Assembly (NCBI RefSeq): GCF_035918315.1
Contig: NZ_CP142146.1
Coordinates: 930,001-994,000 of the forward strand
Source: Vagococcus jeotgali
GTDB taxonomy: Bacteria > Bacillota > Bacilli > Lactobacillales > Vagococcaceae
Direction of reading: 5' to 3'
Length of the DNA stretch: 64,000 nucleotides
The notes beneath the pieces were generated by a model, which made no database searches, was not told where the DNA came from, and saw only the letters and a list, made by a program, of their open reading frames with translations. A program made the position numbers and the translations under genes. Position 1 is the stretch's first letter. Each line of letters opens with the position of its first letter. Shown piece by piece: positions 15,517-27,676 of this stretch.

Positions 15517-17271
15517 CTAAACAGTTATTTCTCCTTCATAAATTGAACCTTGACGAGGATCAACAGTTACAATCATTCCAGTTTTAATGTCTTGGGTGGC
15601 ATTAGTCACACCAACAACAACTGGAATACCTTCTGCAATCGCAACAACAGCAGCGTGACTTGTTAAGCCACCTTCTTCAACAATAAGAGCAGAAGCTTTT
15701 GCAATAGCTGGCATATATGCTTTATCTGTTGTTTTAACAACTAAAATTGAATCATCTTTCATTAATGAAATCGCTTCTTCTGCTGAAGATGCTACAATAG
15801 CTTGACCAAAGACAGCTACTTCACCAATCCCTTGACCAGATGTTAATTTTTGACCGATCAATTGAATTTTCATTAAGTTAGTTGTTCCTTTCTCACCAAT
15901 TGGAGCTCCCGCAGTGATAATAATTAAATCACCATCTTTAGAAAATCCTGTATCTTTAGCTATAGTTGTTGCTAAAGAGAACATTTCATCAGTTGAACTT
16001 GGTTTTTCAGTTACACTTGGGAACACACCCCAGTTAAGTGTCAAACTTCTAGCAACACGGTCAGAGAATGTTGCTGCCACAATATGAGCTTTAGGATGGT
16101 ATTTAGAAATCATACGAGCTGTGTACCCTGATTCAGTTGCTGCAACAATTGTTTGGATATCTAAGTTTTTAGCAGTATGTCCTACAGCTTGACCAATTGA
16201 TTCGGTCATATCAGTTTTGCTATGTAATTTTAGAGCATAAGCATCACGATCTGTTAAATCACCTTCTGTACGGGTTGCAATGTTTGCCATTGTTTGAACA
16301 GCTTCTACTGGGTAATCCCCTGCAGCAGTTTCACCAGATAACATAACAGCATCTGTTCCATCATAAATCGCATTAGCCACATCACTTGCCTCAGCACGTG
16401 TTGGGCGAGGGTTATGTTGCATAGAATCTAGCATTTGTGTTGCTGTAATAACAGGTTTTCCAATAGCATTACATTTTCTAATCATTTCTTTTTGAACAAC
16501 CGGTACATCCTCAGTTGGAATTTCAACACCCATGTCTCCACGGGCTACCATTAAACCATCTGATACTTTTAGAATATCATCTAAGTTATCAATACCTTCT
16601 TGATTTTCAATTTTAGAAATAATTTGGATATGAGTTGCATTTTCTTCTTCTAAAATTTTTGTGATTTCTAAGACATCACTTGGACGGCGTACAAAACTAG
16701 CTGCAATGAAGTCAACATCGTTTTCAATACCAAAACGGATATCTGCAGCATCTTTATCTGTAATACCTGGTAAGTTAATACTTACATTAGGTACGTTAAC
16801 ACCTTTTTTATTTTTAAGAACACCTTCATTTAAAACTTTAGTCACTAATTCATTGTTAGCTTGATCGATTTCAATAACTTCTAAATCGATTAGGCCATCA
16901 TCTAAAAGAATATGGCTACCTAATTCAACGTCATTGATTAAACCAGGATAAGTAATAGAGAATTTTTCTTTCGTTCCTTCGACTTCAGTCATAGCAATAC
17001 GTACAACGTCACCAGTACTTAGATTAACTTTACCATCTACCATGTTATTTGTACGAATTTCTGGACCTTTTGTATCTAAAAGGATAGCAATAGTATTTCC
17101 AGTAATTTTTGCTGCTTCACGAATATTTTTAATACGAGCACCATGTTCCTCAAAATCACCATGTGAGAAGTTTAAACGTGCTACGTTCATTCCTGAATTC
17201 ATTAATTCTACTAATGTTTCTAAAGACTCACTAGCTGGACCGATTGTACAAACAATTTTTGTTTTTTTCAT
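15517..17271 (-). CDS. pyk: Pyruvate kinase
   Basis: 584 residues. It catalyses the last step of glycolysis, PEP plus ADP to pyruvate plus ATP. The TIM-barrel core starts [20 protein letters not shown], with substrate-binding [15 protein letters not shown], catalytic lysine in [11 protein letters not shown], and signature [15 protein letters not shown] as [15 protein letters not shown]-terminal PEP-utiliser-type domain of about 110 residues ([20 protein letters not shown]) is present, as in Bacillus and Enterococcus enzymes. It lies 49 nt after pfkA in the same transcription unit. Confidence 0.97.
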   Translation of the reverse strand: MKKTKIVCTIGPASESLETLVELMNSGMNVARLNFSHGDFEEHGARIKNIREAAKITGNTIAILLDTKGPEIRTNNMVDGKVNLSTGDVVRIAMTEVEGTKEKFSITYPGLINDVELGSHILLDDGLIDLEVIEIDQANNELVTKVLNEGVLKNKKGVNVPNVSINLPGITDKDAADIRFGIENDVDFIAASFVRRPSDVLEITKILEEENATHIQIISKIENQEGIDNLDDILKVSDGLMVARGDMGVEIPTEDVPVVQKEMIRKCNAIGKPVITATQMLDSMQHNPRPTRAEASDVANAIYDGTDAVMLSGETAAGDYPVEAVQTMANIATRTEGDLTDRDAYALKLHSKTDMTESIGQAVGHTAKNLDIQTIVAATESGYTARMISKYHPKAHIVAATFSDRVARSLTLNWGVFPSVTEKPSSTDEMFSLATTIAKDTGFSKDGDLIIITAGAPIGEKGTTNLMKIQLIGQKLTSGQGIGEVAVFGQAIVASSAEEAISLMKDDSILVVKTTDKAYMPAIAKASALIVEEGGLTSHAAVVAIAEGIPVVVGVTNATQDIKTGMIVTVDPRQGSIYEGEITV

Positions 17272-17320
17272 GAAAAAAAGCTCCTTAGTATTTTTATTAT
17301 TTATTATATAAAATATAGAT

Positions 17321-18352
<1,032 letters not shown>

Positions 18353-18473
18353 TTATTATTCTACCACTCTTTTCTAAAAAAGTCTTTCTCTATCCGAAAA
18401 AAATGGTGAAAAAACTTTGAAAACTCTTTATTCCTTCACTTTGACTAGTTTAAATAGGCAACATGCCCATAAT

Positions 18474-21400
18474 TCATTTAAAAATAACAGTCGTTTCACC
18501 TAATAACCTTTGAATTTCTTCTACAAATAACTTAGATTCAGTTACAAAATGGCGGTCTTCTAACAGACAATTTTCTTCTTTATGCCTAAAAATTAAAATA
18601 ACCGGAGTACTCCCTGAATACTTTTGAAATATCTTAAACAACTCCTCCATAACATTAGCATTATCTTTATCCTCTTTAATATTGATAAAACAACGTCTGT
18701 CTAATAATTCAGGTAGCTTAATGTCCTCAGCTAAGATGACTTTATCAGCAATCAGCTGTGTTTCCTGATTGTATTTACTTTTTTCGACTTTTCCAGTAAT
18801 AAGTAAAACTTCATTTTCTGAAAGTGTTGCCCCAATTTGACGATAAGTTATTGGAAAAATCGTGACAGAAAGAGTATCTGTCTCATCACTGCCTTCTAAA
18901 AATGCCATCGATTCTCCCTTTTTAGTTCTAATCTTCTTAATTTTAGTCACATAAAATAAAATATGATATGTCTTTCCAATTTCTAGCTGTTTGATTGGTG
19001 TCACTTGACACCTCTTGATTAAATGATCAAAAGAATTAACCGGATGACTCGATACATAAGTTCCCAAATACAGTTGTTCCTGTTCTAATTTTTCAGAATT
19101 TGTAAAATCAGGTACCGTGTGCTTTTTCAAGGTTAATACATCCAATAAATCTATACTTCCCCCACTGTATTCAATGTTTTGAATCATGCCATCTAAATCA
19201 ACCACTAATTGCTTTCTATTTTGATGAAGACCATCAAAAGCACCAATATAAATTAGAGGTAATATATTTGCCTCCTTTAACCACTTACCATTAATTCTAA
19301 GTAAAAAATTTTCCAAGGAGGTATACGGACCATCTGTTTTTCTAACGTGAATGATATGCTGTATAAAATCTTTTCTAATTCCTTTTAAAGATGAGAAACC
19401 ATACAAAATATTACCTTTATAAAAAGTAAAACTATAGTCGCTTTTATTAATATCAGGAGGGTTAATTCCGACATTGAAGTCTCTTGCTTCAGAGATATAT
19501 TTATTAATTCTTTTCGGGTTATTCTTTACTGAATGTAGTAAAGACTGGAAAAAGGCAGTTGAATAATGAACTTTCAAATAAGCCATTTGATAGGCAACAA
19601 CTGAGTAAACGACAGCATGAGATCTGTTAAAGCCATAATTAGCAAATTTTTCGATATAATCATAAACTTCTTCTGCCACTTGTTGAGTATATCCCTTACC
19701 CATAGCACCTTGAACAAAATGTTCTCTTTCTTGATCTATAACATCTTTACTTTTTTTGCTAATAGCTCGACGCAAAATATCAGCTTGACCTAAAGTAAAG
19801 CCAGCCATTAGAGAAGCTATTTGCATAACTTGTTCCTGATAAACAATAATACCATACGTATAATCCAAAATAGGCTTTAAATCTGGATGAGGATAATGAA
19901 TTGGCTTAATCCCTTTCTTACGTTGAATAAACAGATCGATATTTTCCATAGGACCTGGTCTATATAAAGCATTCACTGAAGCCAAATCCTCAATAGACGT
20001 TGGGCCTAATTTTCTTAAAACATTTTTAATACCACTAGACTCAAACTGAAAAATCCCGATTGTTTGACCTTTTCTAAATAGCTCTAATGTTTTTTCGTCA
20101 TCTATCGGGATTGTCTCTAAATCAATTCTCTCTTTGGTTTGATAAAAAATATCATCAATCGTGTTGCCAATAATAGCTAAGTTTCTTAAACCAAGAAAGT
20201 CCATTTTAAGTAACCCAATCGCCTCAACATCTCCCATAGCAAATTGAGTCAAAGCGATACCGTTATTTCCTTCTTGTAGTGGAATTAATTCTGTTAAATC
20301 CCGATCACTAATAACAACCCCTGCTGCATGGGTAGAGACGTGCCTTGGGAGCCCTTCAATCTTTTTAGCTGTTTCAAAAAGTAGTCTGTTCTTCTCAGAA
20401 AAGGCGACTAAATCTCTTAAATTTTTAGATTCATGATAAGCTTGTTCTAATGTTATTTTAAGTGTATTAGGCACGGCATCAGCCCACTTACTGGCTTCAT
20501 TTTGGGATAAACCAAAAACACGACTAACATCACGTAAAGACATCTTAGCTGCTAATGTCCCAAAAGTTGCAATTTGAGCGACTCTATGGTGTCCGTACGT
20601 CTGGTGAACGTACTCTAAAACCTCTTCACGCTTATTATCTGGTATATCCATATCAATATCTGGCATCGTATAACGTTCTTTATTCAAAAACCTTTCAAAT
20701 AAAAGATGATATTCAATAGGATCAACATCAGTAATTTGTAAAACAAAAGCCACAAGAGAACCTGCAGCAGAACCACGACAGGCTGTGACAATGTGTTTTT
20801 CTCTGGCATAACGCATAACGTCCCAGACGATTAAAAAATAATCGTCAAAGCCCATTTCATGAATAACAGATAATTCATAATCTAGACGGTCTTGATAAGT
20901 TTTAACATCTGTTTTGTCTGTTCCTAACCGTGTCATTAAGCCTTCTTGGCAGAGTTTTTTTAGAAATTCATAACTAGATAAGTCTTCTGTTCTTTCAAAT
21001 TTTGGTAGAAGGGTTTGATTTAAAGGGATAATTAACTCTATTGAATCCACTGCATCACGTACATGTCTAAGTGCCTCATCTAACCCTTTTTGTTGATATT
21101 TGTCACAAAATAGATTAGCTTCTTCCAAGTAGTAGGGGCCTGAAGTATGAGTAAAGTCAACAGAAATAACCTTACCATCTTCAATATGTTCTAAAACACG
21201 AACAGAAAAATCATCACTAGGGTTAAGGTACTTTATATTATCTAATGCAATAATAGGTAAACCTACCTCTTTGTAAAAGTCTACCCATTTCGTTATATCC
21301 TCGTCACCATTGCCTTGTATTGAGATTCCTGCAAAAGTGTCACACTGCTTTGTTATTTCTTTAAACTCGTTTAAACGAGTGATTCTATCATCTTTATTTA

Positions 21401-21809
21401 ATTCTCTTAATTGATACGCTTCTCCTGTTTTAAAAGGCATAACCAAAATAAGATCAGATAACATAGATGATATATCCTTCAACTCCAGATTTTGATGTGT
21501 TGCAAACTCTCCTTTAAGCGTCGCTATCTTCATTAACTGCTCATAACCTGACAAATTTTTAGCTAATAAAATAAGATCAGCTTCTATATCTGACATGACT
21601 TGATAAGTTAAAGTCATGCCTATGATTGGTTTTACTTGGTGTTTCAAGCAAGTCTGGTAGAATTCTATCACACCATGTAGTGTGTTTTTATCAGTAATAG
21701 CTAAACTGTCATAACCCCTTTGTTTAGCTGTGATGACTAAGTCTTCAATACGATTAGTACTTGATAACAGGGAATATTCAGTTAAAACTTGTAATTGAGC
21801 AATACTCAT
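18474..21809 (-). CDS. dnaE: DNA polymerase III alpha subunit, DnaE type
   Basis: 1,111 residues. In low-GC Firmicutes this polymerase extends primers, handing over to PolC. The start at 21809 is chosen for its AAGGAGGG site. Domains: PHP (about 1-200, EYSLLSSTNRIEDLVITAKQ), polymerase palm with the catalytic aspartates in YTMPDIDMDIPDNKREEV (about 390), fingers and thumb (VYQEQVMQIASLMAGF, GYGFNRSHAVVYSVVAYQMAY as NYGFNRSHA), and a C-terminal OB domain (LSVTIFPITYRQIG). It is divergent from the DUF2929 gene. Confidence 0.96.
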   Translation of the reverse strand: MSIAQLQVLTEYSLLSSTNRIEDLVITAKQRGYDSLAITDKNTLHGVIEFYQTCLKHQVKPIIGMTLTYQVMSDIEADLILLAKNLSGYEQLMKIATLKGEFATHQNLELKDISSMLSDLILVMPFKTGEAYQLRELNKDDRITRLNEFKEITKQCDTFAGISIQGNGDEDITKWVDFYKEVGLPIIALDNIKYLNPSDDFSVRVLEHIEDGKVISVDFTHTSGPYYLEEANLFCDKYQQKGLDEALRHVRDAVDSIELIIPLNQTLLPKFERTEDLSSYEFLKKLCQEGLMTRLGTDKTDVKTYQDRLDYELSVIHEMGFDDYFLIVWDVMRYAREKHIVTACRGSAAGSLVAFVLQITDVDPIEYHLLFERFLNKERYTMPDIDMDIPDNKREEVLEYVHQTYGHHRVAQIATFGTLAAKMSLRDVSRVFGLSQNEASKWADAVPNTLKITLEQAYHESKNLRDLVAFSEKNRLLFETAKKIEGLPRHVSTHAAGVVISDRDLTELIPLQEGNNGIALTQFAMGDVEAIGLLKMDFLGLRNLAIIGNTIDDIFYQTKERIDLETIPIDDEKTLELFRKGQTIGIFQFESSGIKNVLRKLGPTSIEDLASVNALYRPGPMENIDLFIQRKKGIKPIHYPHPDLKPILDYTYGIIVYQEQVMQIASLMAGFTLGQADILRRAISKKSKDVIDQEREHFVQGAMGKGYTQQVAEEVYDYIEKFANYGFNRSHAVVYSVVAYQMAYLKVHYSTAFFQSLLHSVKNNPKRINKYISEARDFNVGINPPDINKSDYSFTFYKGNILYGFSSLKGIRKDFIQHIIHVRKTDGPYTSLENFLLRINGKWLKEANILPLIYIGAFDGLHQNRKQLVVDLDGMIQNIEYSGGSIDLLDVLTLKKHTVPDFTNSEKLEQEQLYLGTYVSSHPVNSFDHLIKRCQVTPIKQLEIGKTYHILFYVTKIKKIRTKKGESMAFLEGSDETDTLSVTIFPITYRQIGATLSENEVLLITGKVEKSKYNQETQLIADKVILAEDIKLPELLDRRCFINIKEDKDNANVMEELFKIFQKYSGSTPVILIFRHKEENCLLEDRHFVTESKLFVEEIQRLLGETTVIFK

Positions 21810-21931
21810 GAACAATCCCTCCTTTTTCTTCTTTAATTTTCGATATAGGTTAAAGATAGTATAGCATATTTATTTATTTTTTTTGACACACCATATTCCA
21901 AAACGATTGTTATATCAATCGTAAAAGGGCT

Positions 21932-21960
21932 TTACTTTTTTTCAAAACGTTGGTAAACTA
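21932..21960 (+). promoter_or_regulatory. Promoter of the DUF2929 gene
   Basis: -35 TTTACT (21932-21937), 17-bp spacer, -10 TAAACT (21955-21960), 24 nt before the start codon. Confidence 0.6.
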
Positions 21961-21984
21961 AAGGCGTAAAGGGGCGCATAATAA

Positions 21985-22173
21985 ATGGGTAAACTAATTG
22001 TTTTATTTTGGTCATTTATATTAGGTCAAGTTGTCGGCTATATCGGTGGTGCCTTAAATAGTGGTACTTATAGCTTTGTCACAACAACAGTTGTATCATT
22101 AATTGCGGGTGTATTAATCATGATTATTGGTAATGTTGCAATACCTAATGAAACCAAAAAAGTAAGCAAGTAA
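21985..22173 (+). CDS. Small membrane protein, DUF2929 (YjzD-like)
   Basis: 62 residues with two membrane helices (about 3-25 and 31-53) joined by a glycine-rich turn (GYIGGALNSGTYSF). Its N-terminus (MGKLIVLFWSFILGQVVGYI) matches the conserved DUF2929 family found beside dnaE or fabF in Firmicutes. The function is unknown. It has its own promoter and terminator. Confidence 0.8.
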   Translation: MGKLIVLFWSFILGQVVGYIGGALNSGTYSFVTTTVVSLIAGVLIMIIGNVAIPNETKKVSK

Positions 22174-22182
22174 ATTTTCAAT

Positions 22183-22241
22183 AAAATAAGGTATCAAACG
22201 AAGACGTCTATATTAGATCCTCGTTTGATACCTTATTTTTG
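22183..22241. terminator. Bidirectional terminator
   Basis: AAAATAAGGTATCAAACGA pairs perfectly with TCGTTTGATACCTTATTTT. It lies between the plus-strand DUF2929 gene and the minus-strand galM-like gene. Confidence 0.85.
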
Positions 22242-22283
22242 ATATTAATTAGACTAACAACCAAAGTATTCCTAGTATAGCTA

Positions 22284-23156
22284 TTAAAAAATACTAATTG
22301 TAAATTCTCTTTTAAAGATGTCACCTTTTTTAAGGTGATTAATGCCAATTTTCTCAGTTAACTCCCCAGTAGCATGAATATCATCTGCCACACCACACCA
22401 TGGTTCAATACAAATAAAAGGCGCTTCCTTGTCATAAGGTGTCCAAAAACCAACATATGGAAAATCTTCATATGCTAAAGAGACACCATGTTCATGATTA
22501 TCTGACAAAATAGAAAATTCATTAAAACCAGATGTTTCTAAAATTTGAGCATCTTCTTTAAATAACTCTCTTCTAATTTGTATAGCTGTATTTGTTTGCG
22601 CTAATGTTTTACAACTAATATCAATCAAAGGACCATTTAAAGGTATTTTTAATCTGGATTTTGACGGATTAAACTGGAAATAGTAATTTGAAAAATCCGT
22701 TCCAGATGTTAATGGAACATTAAAGGCTGGATGGGCACCAATCGAAAAATACATCTCATTTGAACTTGTTTCTACCTGATAATTAATCACTAATTTAGCA
22801 TCTACAAGATGATAAGTTAAAGTCAATGTAAAATCAAAAGGATATTGTTTTTTCATCTTAGGGGTGCTTTTCAAAACAAATACGACATGTGTCTTATCAT
22901 ACTCTTTTACAGTAAACATCTCATCTCTAGCAAATCCATGTTGACTCATGGAGTAAATATTACCTTCATATTCATATTGATCACGTTTCAACCGACCCAC
23001 AAAAGGAAATAAGACAGGTGAGTGGCGACCCCAAAAAGTTGGATCACCTTGCCATATATACTCTACTTCTGTTTCTTTTAAAATGAAACTAGATAATTCA
23101 GCACCCATTTCATTAATTGTTGCCATCGCCATACTTGACTCTAATACAATTGACAT
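22284..23156 (-). CDS. Aldose 1-epimerase family protein (LacX-like)
   Basis: 290 residues, galactose mutarotase-like beta sandwich. Conserved points: GRHSPVLFPFVGRLK near residue 43, the active-site histidine in MSQHGFARD, the second histidine in FSIGAHPAFNVP and the base-like glutamate in ICIEPWCG. The family interconverts alpha and beta anomers of sugars or phosphosugars; the true substrate is unknown. It lies 33 nt downstream of hslU, where many relatives have codY instead. Confidence 0.88.
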   Translation of the reverse strand: MSIVLESSMAMATINEMGAELSSFILKETEVEYIWQGDPTFWGRHSPVLFPFVGRLKRDQYEYEGNIYSMSQHGFARDEMFTVKEYDKTHVVFVLKSTPKMKKQYPFDFTLTLTYHLVDAKLVINYQVETSSNEMYFSIGAHPAFNVPLTSGTDFSNYYFQFNPSKSRLKIPLNGPLIDISCKTLAQTNTAIQIRRELFKEDAQILETSGFNEFSILSDNHEHGVSLAYEDFPYVGFWTPYDKEAPFICIEPWCGVADDIHATGELTEKIGINHLKKGDIFKREFTISIF

Positions 23157-23189
23157 TAACCATTCACCTCGTATCTTTAATATTTTTTA

Positions 23190-24587
23190 CTATAGAATAT
23201 AACGACTCAAGTCCTCATCACTAGCAATCTTATCTAGTTTTTGGTCCACATAGCTCTCAGTAATGGTAATCTCACCCATACTCATATCAGGAGATTCAAA
23301 CAATAGGTCTTCTAATAACTTTTCTAAAATAGTATGTAGACGACGAGCACCGATATTATCAGTTTCACTATTCACATCATAAGCAATCGCTGAAATACGC
23401 TCAATCGCTTCTTTTGTAAATGTCACCTGAATATTTTCTGTTTCAATTAAAGCAATATATTGTTTAATCAAAGCATTGTTTGGTTCTGTTAAAATTTTAA
23501 CAAAATCTTCAGCAGTTAGATCATCTAGCTCCACACGAATTGGAAAACGACCTTGTAATTCAGGAATCAAGTCACTTGGTTTAGATAAGTGGAATGCTCC
23601 TGAGGCGATAAATAAAATATGATCAGTTGAAATTGTTCCGTATTTTGTTGTGACAAGCGACCCCTCAACGATTGGTAAAATGTCACGCTGAACCCCTTCA
23701 CGAGAAACTTGTCCACTATTTTCTGATTTTGATGTGATTTTATCAAACTCATCAATGAAAATAATCCCGCTATTTTGAGCTAAATCAATGGCTGCGCTAT
23801 TAATATCTGCTGAATTAACTAATTTTTCTGATTCTTCATTAATTAAAATCTCACGAGCTTCTTTAACTGTAACAGTACGCTTCACTTTATTTTTTGGTGT
23901 TAGTGAGCTTAGGGCATCATTTAAGTCTATTCCCATTTGCTCTAATCCATTATTCATAGCAGGAACTGTTTTCTTCTCTTCTACTTCAATGGTAATCTCA
24001 CGCTCTTCTAACATCCCTTTTTCAAGTTGTGATGCTACTGTCTCACGGCTCACACGAATTGAATCACTAACTTCCTCTTTTTCTTCTTCCTGATTATTTT
24101 GGAAGCCACTCATCATTTGCATCATCATATCAAATTGATTACCTGATTTTTTCTTTTCTTTTTTAATACCAGGAACGAGTAATTTAACTAATTTTTCATC
24201 AGCCATTTTTTTAGCTTGAGAATAAACTTGACTATATTGTTGCTTTTTAACAATAGTGATGCTAGCCTCAACTAAATCACGAACCATAGATTCAACATCA
24301 CGTCCTACATAACCTACTTCTGTAAATTTTGTTGCTTCAACTTTAACAAATGGTGCATTCACAATTTTAGCTAGGCGACGAGCAATTTCTGTTTTACCAA
24401 CACCAGTTGGCCCAATCATAAGTAGATTTTTAGGCGTAATATCTTGTTGCATAGACTCATCTAGTTGCATACGACGATATCTATTTCTAAGAGCAATAGC
24501 TACTGATTTTTTAGCAGCTTCTTGTCCGATAATATACTGATCCAATTCTTGAACGATTTGTCTTGGTGTTTTAGTTGTTGTACTCAT
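23190..24587 (-). CDS. hslU: ATP-dependent protease ATPase subunit HslU (ClpY)
   Basis: 465 residues. AAA+ unfoldase of the HslVU protease. Walker A is [18 protein letters not shown] (about 60), the [14 protein letters not shown] pore loop follows, a long insertion I-domain lies at about 110-240, Walker B is [12 protein letters not shown] and the C-terminal family end is SRYIL, which docks into HslV. The start at 24587 is chosen since AGGAGA lies 8 nt upstream. It is 12 nt after hslV. Confidence 0.95.
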   Translation of the reverse strand: MSTTTKTPRQIVQELDQYIIGQEAAKKSVAIALRNRYRRMQLDESMQQDITPKNLLMIGPTGVGKTEIARRLAKIVNAPFVKVEATKFTEVGYVGRDVESMVRDLVEASITIVKKQQYSQVYSQAKKMADEKLVKLLVPGIKKEKKKSGNQFDMMMQMMSGFQNNQEEEKEEVSDSIRVSRETVASQLEKGMLEEREITIEVEEKKTVPAMNNGLEQMGIDLNDALSSLTPKNKVKRTVTVKEAREILINEESEKLVNSADINSAAIDLAQNSGIIFIDEFDKITSKSENSGQVSREGVQRDILPIVEGSLVTTKYGTISTDHILFIASGAFHLSKPSDLIPELQGRFPIRVELDDLTAEDFVKILTEPNNALIKQYIALIETENIQVTFTKEAIERISAIAYDVNSETDNIGARRLHTILEKLLEDLLFESPDMSMGEITITESYVDQKLDKIASDEDLSRYIL

Positions 24588-24599
24588 ACTATTCATCTC

Positions 24600-25148
24600 C
24601 TATAATTCTTCAACAATAATGTTATGATTTGTAAAAACACAAATATCTCCGGCAACGTTTAAGGCAGCTTTGGCAATTTCACCAGCTGTCATGTCCTTAC
24701 GACCGTCTCTTTTTAGAGCTCTGGCTGCTGATAGAGCATAGTTACCTCCAGAACCAATAGCTAAGATACCATCATCTGGGGCAATGACTTCTCCTGTTCC
24801 TGAAACAACAAGCATTTCTTTGTCGTTCATCACAATTAACATCGCTTCTAGTTTTTGCATCATCTTGTCACTACGCCACTCCATAGCAAGTTCTACAGCT
24901 GCACGCATCAAGTTACCCTTATATTGGTTTAATTTATCTTCAAATTTTCCTTCTAAGTTAAAAGCATCTGCGACACTTCCTGCAAAGCCCACAACGACTT
25001 CATCATTATAAATACGACGAACTTTTTTAGCCGTTCCTTTCATCACAACGCTCTCTCCCATTGTGACTTGACCGTCTCCAGCCATTGCAAATTTTCCGTC
25101 TTTTTCAACAGCACAAATCGTTGTTGAATGAAATGTTGTATATCCCAT
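24600..25148 (-). CDS. hslV: ATP-dependent protease proteolytic subunit HslV (ClpQ)
   Basis: 182 residues. N-terminal-nucleophile threonine peptidase of the HslVU complex. [20 protein letters not shown] is followed by [11 protein letters not shown]; the nucleophile is expected in the HSTTI block, as in other Firmicute HslV proteins with a short N-terminal leader. G-rich [20 protein letters not shown] marks the active-site floor. It sits between xerC (24 nt upstream) and hslU. Confidence 0.95.
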   Translation of the reverse strand: MGYTTFHSTTICAVEKDGKFAMAGDGQVTMGESVVMKGTAKKVRRIYNDEVVVGFAGSVADAFNLEGKFEDKLNQYKGNLMRAAVELAMEWRSDKMMQKLEAMLIVMNDKEMLVVSGTGEVIAPDDGILAIGSGGNYALSAARALKRDGRKDMTAGEIAKAALNVAGDICVFTNHNIIVEEL

Positions 25149-25171
25149 GTGTTTTCTATCTCCCTTATCAA

Positions 25172-26071
25172 CTATGCTCTCGGGTGAAAATCCCGATAGT
25201 TTTTTTGTAATGTATCTGTTGTTACGTGTGTGTATATTTGTGTCGAGGACAAACTAGCATGCCCCAATAACTCTTGTACCGTCCTCATGTCAGCACCATT
25301 ATTCAATAAATGGGTTGCAAAAGTATGACGCAACTTATGAGGATGTAGTCCTGTTGTTAAGCTACTATTTTCAATTAACTTTTTAAGTATATACTGAATG
25401 CCTCGAGGTGTAATTGGATCTGCATAATGATTAATAAATAAATAATCATGCTGCTTTTGATAATTAGCCATTAAAACACTTCTTGAGGAGGTCATATACT
25501 CTCTTAAACTATTTGCTGCAAAACTACCAAAAGGTACATAACGCTCTTTACCACCTTTTCCTTTGACCAACAAAATATCATGTGTTGTATCTAAATCAGT
25601 TAGTTTTATATTAGCACATTCTGAAACACGAATACCAGTCCCGTACAATAACTCTAACAACGCTTTATTTCGGTAATCCAAAGGCTTGTGACCATTTGTT
25701 TGTGCAAACAGACTCTCCATTTCTTTTTCATAAAAAAATGTAGGCAAACGTTGTTGCCCTCTTTTTAAATCAATATAAGTAAATGGATTTTCTCCTAATA
25801 TATCATTTTTTACTAAAAATTGGTAAAAAGATCTTAAACTAGATATTTTTCTACTAATTGTATTTCGACTATATTCTCGGTCGTGAAGGTAAGCTAAATA
25901 AATCCGTACATCTTTAGTATCGATATTTAAATAATCAGAAGAACCTGTCTCTGATAAAAAACGTATAAAATCATGAATATCACCATCATAGGCAATTTGT
26001 GTTTGCTTAGAATACTGCCTTTCAACATTTAAATATCTCAAAAATAATGCTATGTAGTCAATAAATATCAA
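25172..26071 (-). CDS. xerC: Tyrosine recombinase XerC
   Basis: Up to 299 residues. Partner of XerD in dimer resolution. Catalytic residues: R in [12 protein letters not shown] in [21 protein letters not shown] in LLGHASLSS, and Y in TQIYTH. Its place directly before hslV-hslU is the usual site of xerC in this group. The start is unclear: the only standard codon before the conserved region is TTG at 26071, which touches the AAAGGGG site; ATT at 26062 would have a 9-nt spacing. The 5' coordinate is therefore approximate within about 9 nt. Confidence 0.92.
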   Translation of the reverse strand: MIFIDYIALFLRYLNVERQYSKQTQIAYDGDIHDFIRFLSETGSSDYLNIDTKDVRIYLAYLHDREYSRNTISRKISSLRSFYQFLVKNDILGENPFTYIDLKRGQQRLPTFFYEKEMESLFAQTNGHKPLDYRNKALLELLYGTGIRVSECANIKLTDLDTTHDILLVKGKGGKERYVPFGSFAANSLREYMTSSRSVLMANYQKQHDYLFINHYADPITPRGIQYILKKLIENSSLTTGLHPHKLRHTFATHLLNNGADMRTVQELLGHASLSSTQIYTHVTTDTLQKNYRDFHPRA

Positions 26072-26210
26072 CCCCTTTCATACCAATACACTCGCTAATG
26101 TAACATAATCGTTTTTTTTTTGCCAATAAAAGTATGTGATTTAAGAAATTTTATATAAATAATAGTTGTTTTTTAGCACTCTTTGATTACGAGTGATAAA
26201 AATACAAAAA

Positions 26211-26246
26211 ATTGTGAGTCAATCTTCTTGAAGATCAACTCACAAT
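26211..26246 (-). terminator. Terminator of trmFO
   Basis: Minus strand ATTGTGAGT / ACTCACAAT hairpin with T run, 10 nt after the trmFO stop. Confidence 0.75.
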
Positions 26247-26255
26247 TGATAACTT

Positions 26256-27569
26256 TTAATTAAATTCAGCTAATGACTCTCTTGTTGCTTCAAGTGCTCT
26301 TTCGGCAATAGCTGTATAGCGTTCTTTTTTATCACGAATTCTCTCAGGTAACTCTGGAAACAGACCAAAATTAACATTCATCGGTTGGAAATGTTTTCCA
26401 GATGTATGAGTAATGTAATTAGCCATACCACCAATTGCTGTCATCTCTGACAATACAACTGGCTCTAAACCTTGGGCTAATCTTGCAGCGTTACGGCCTG
26501 CTAAAATACCACTTGCAGCACTTTCAACATAACCTTCAACACCTGTCATTTGACCGGCAAAGAATAAGTTATCATTTTTTCTTGATTGATAGGTTGGTTT
26601 TAACAATTCTGGTGAATTCATAAACGTATTGCGATGCATCACACCATATCTCACAATATCAGCATTTTCAAGCCCTGGAATCATTTGAATCACACGCTTT
26701 TGCTCTCCCCATTTTAAATGAGTTTGAAATCCTACAATGTTATATAAAGAAGCTGCTGCATTATCTTGTCGCAGTTGAACAACAGCATATGGCCTTTTGC
26801 CTGTTTTAGGATCTTCTAACCCAACTGGTTTTAACGGACCAAACGTCATTGTCTTCTCACCACGTCCTGCCATTACTTCAATTGGCATACAACCTTCAAA
26901 GAACTTCTCTTTTTCAAATGAATTTAGCGGTGCCACTTCAGCATTTACTAATGTTTCACGAAAAGCATAGAACTCCTCTTTATTCATCGGGCAGTTCAGG
27001 TAAGCTGCTTCACCTTTATCATAACGGGATTTTAAATAGACTTTATCCATATCAATTGAAGATTTATCAATAATCGGTGCTGCTGCATCATAGAAATATA
27101 ACCCTTCCGACTCTGTAAACTCTTTAATACTTTCAGCTAATGGTTCTGAGGTTAAAGGACCTGTTGCAATCACAGTAATCCCATCTTCTGGAATACTTGT
27201 AATTTCTTCATGGTGTACTGTGATGTTAGGATGATGACTTACTTTTTCTGTCACGTAAGTTGAAAAATCATCTCGGTCTACTGCTAAAGCTCCACCTGCA
27301 GGTACTTGGGTAGCATCAGCTGCCTCTGTAATAATTGAATCATATAAACGCATCTCTTCTTTTAAAAGACCTGCGGCATTTGTAATATTATTTCCTCTAA
27401 GAGAATTAGTACACACTAACTCTGCAAATTTGTCAGTATGATGTGCTGGAGACTTTTTCACTGCTCTCATCTCATATAAATCAACTTTAACTCCCGCCTG
27501 TGCTGCTTGCCATGCTGCCTCGCTACCTGCAAGACCTGCTCCAATAACGGTTACTTTTTGTTCTGTCAT
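26256..27569 (-). CDS. trmFO: tRNA m5U54 methyltransferase, folate- and FAD-dependent
   Basis: 437 residues. It uses methylenetetrahydrofolate and FADH2 to make 5-methyluridine at position 54 of tRNA. The N-terminal FAD-binding motif is [18 protein letters not shown]. GidA-type family motifs follow: [29 protein letters not shown], and near the C-terminus [20 protein letters not shown]. Usual length. It lies downstream of topA, separated by a hairpin. Confidence 0.96.
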   Translation of the reverse strand: MTEQKVTVIGAGLAGSEAAWQAAQAGVKVDLYEMRAVKKSPAHHTDKFAELVCTNSLRGNNITNAAGLLKEEMRLYDSIITEAADATQVPAGGALAVDRDDFSTYVTEKVSHHPNITVHHEEITSIPEDGITVIATGPLTSEPLAESIKEFTESEGLYFYDAAAPIIDKSSIDMDKVYLKSRYDKGEAAYLNCPMNKEEFYAFRETLVNAEVAPLNSFEKEKFFEGCMPIEVMAGRGEKTMTFGPLKPVGLEDPKTGKRPYAVVQLRQDNAAASLYNIVGFQTHLKWGEQKRVIQMIPGLENADIVRYGVMHRNTFMNSPELLKPTYQSRKNDNLFFAGQMTGVEGYVESAASGILAGRNAARLAQGLEPVVLSEMTAIGGMANYITHTSGKHFQPMNVNFGLFPELPERIRDKKERYTAIAERALEATRESLAEFN

Positions 27570-27605
27570 CTTACTTCAACCTCTTTCTCAGTCTAAAATA
27601 GAAAT

Positions 27606-27640
27606 GGAACAGAGTATGTTTTTAATCATAACTCTGTTCC
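27606..27640 (-). terminator. Terminator between topA and trmFO
   Basis: Minus strand GGAACAGAGT / ACTCTGTTCC hairpin followed by ATTTCTATTTT. The T run is imperfect, so read-through into trmFO is possible. Confidence 0.6.
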
Positions 27641-27676
27641 ACGTATTATACACAACTATCCTTTAAAAATATATCT

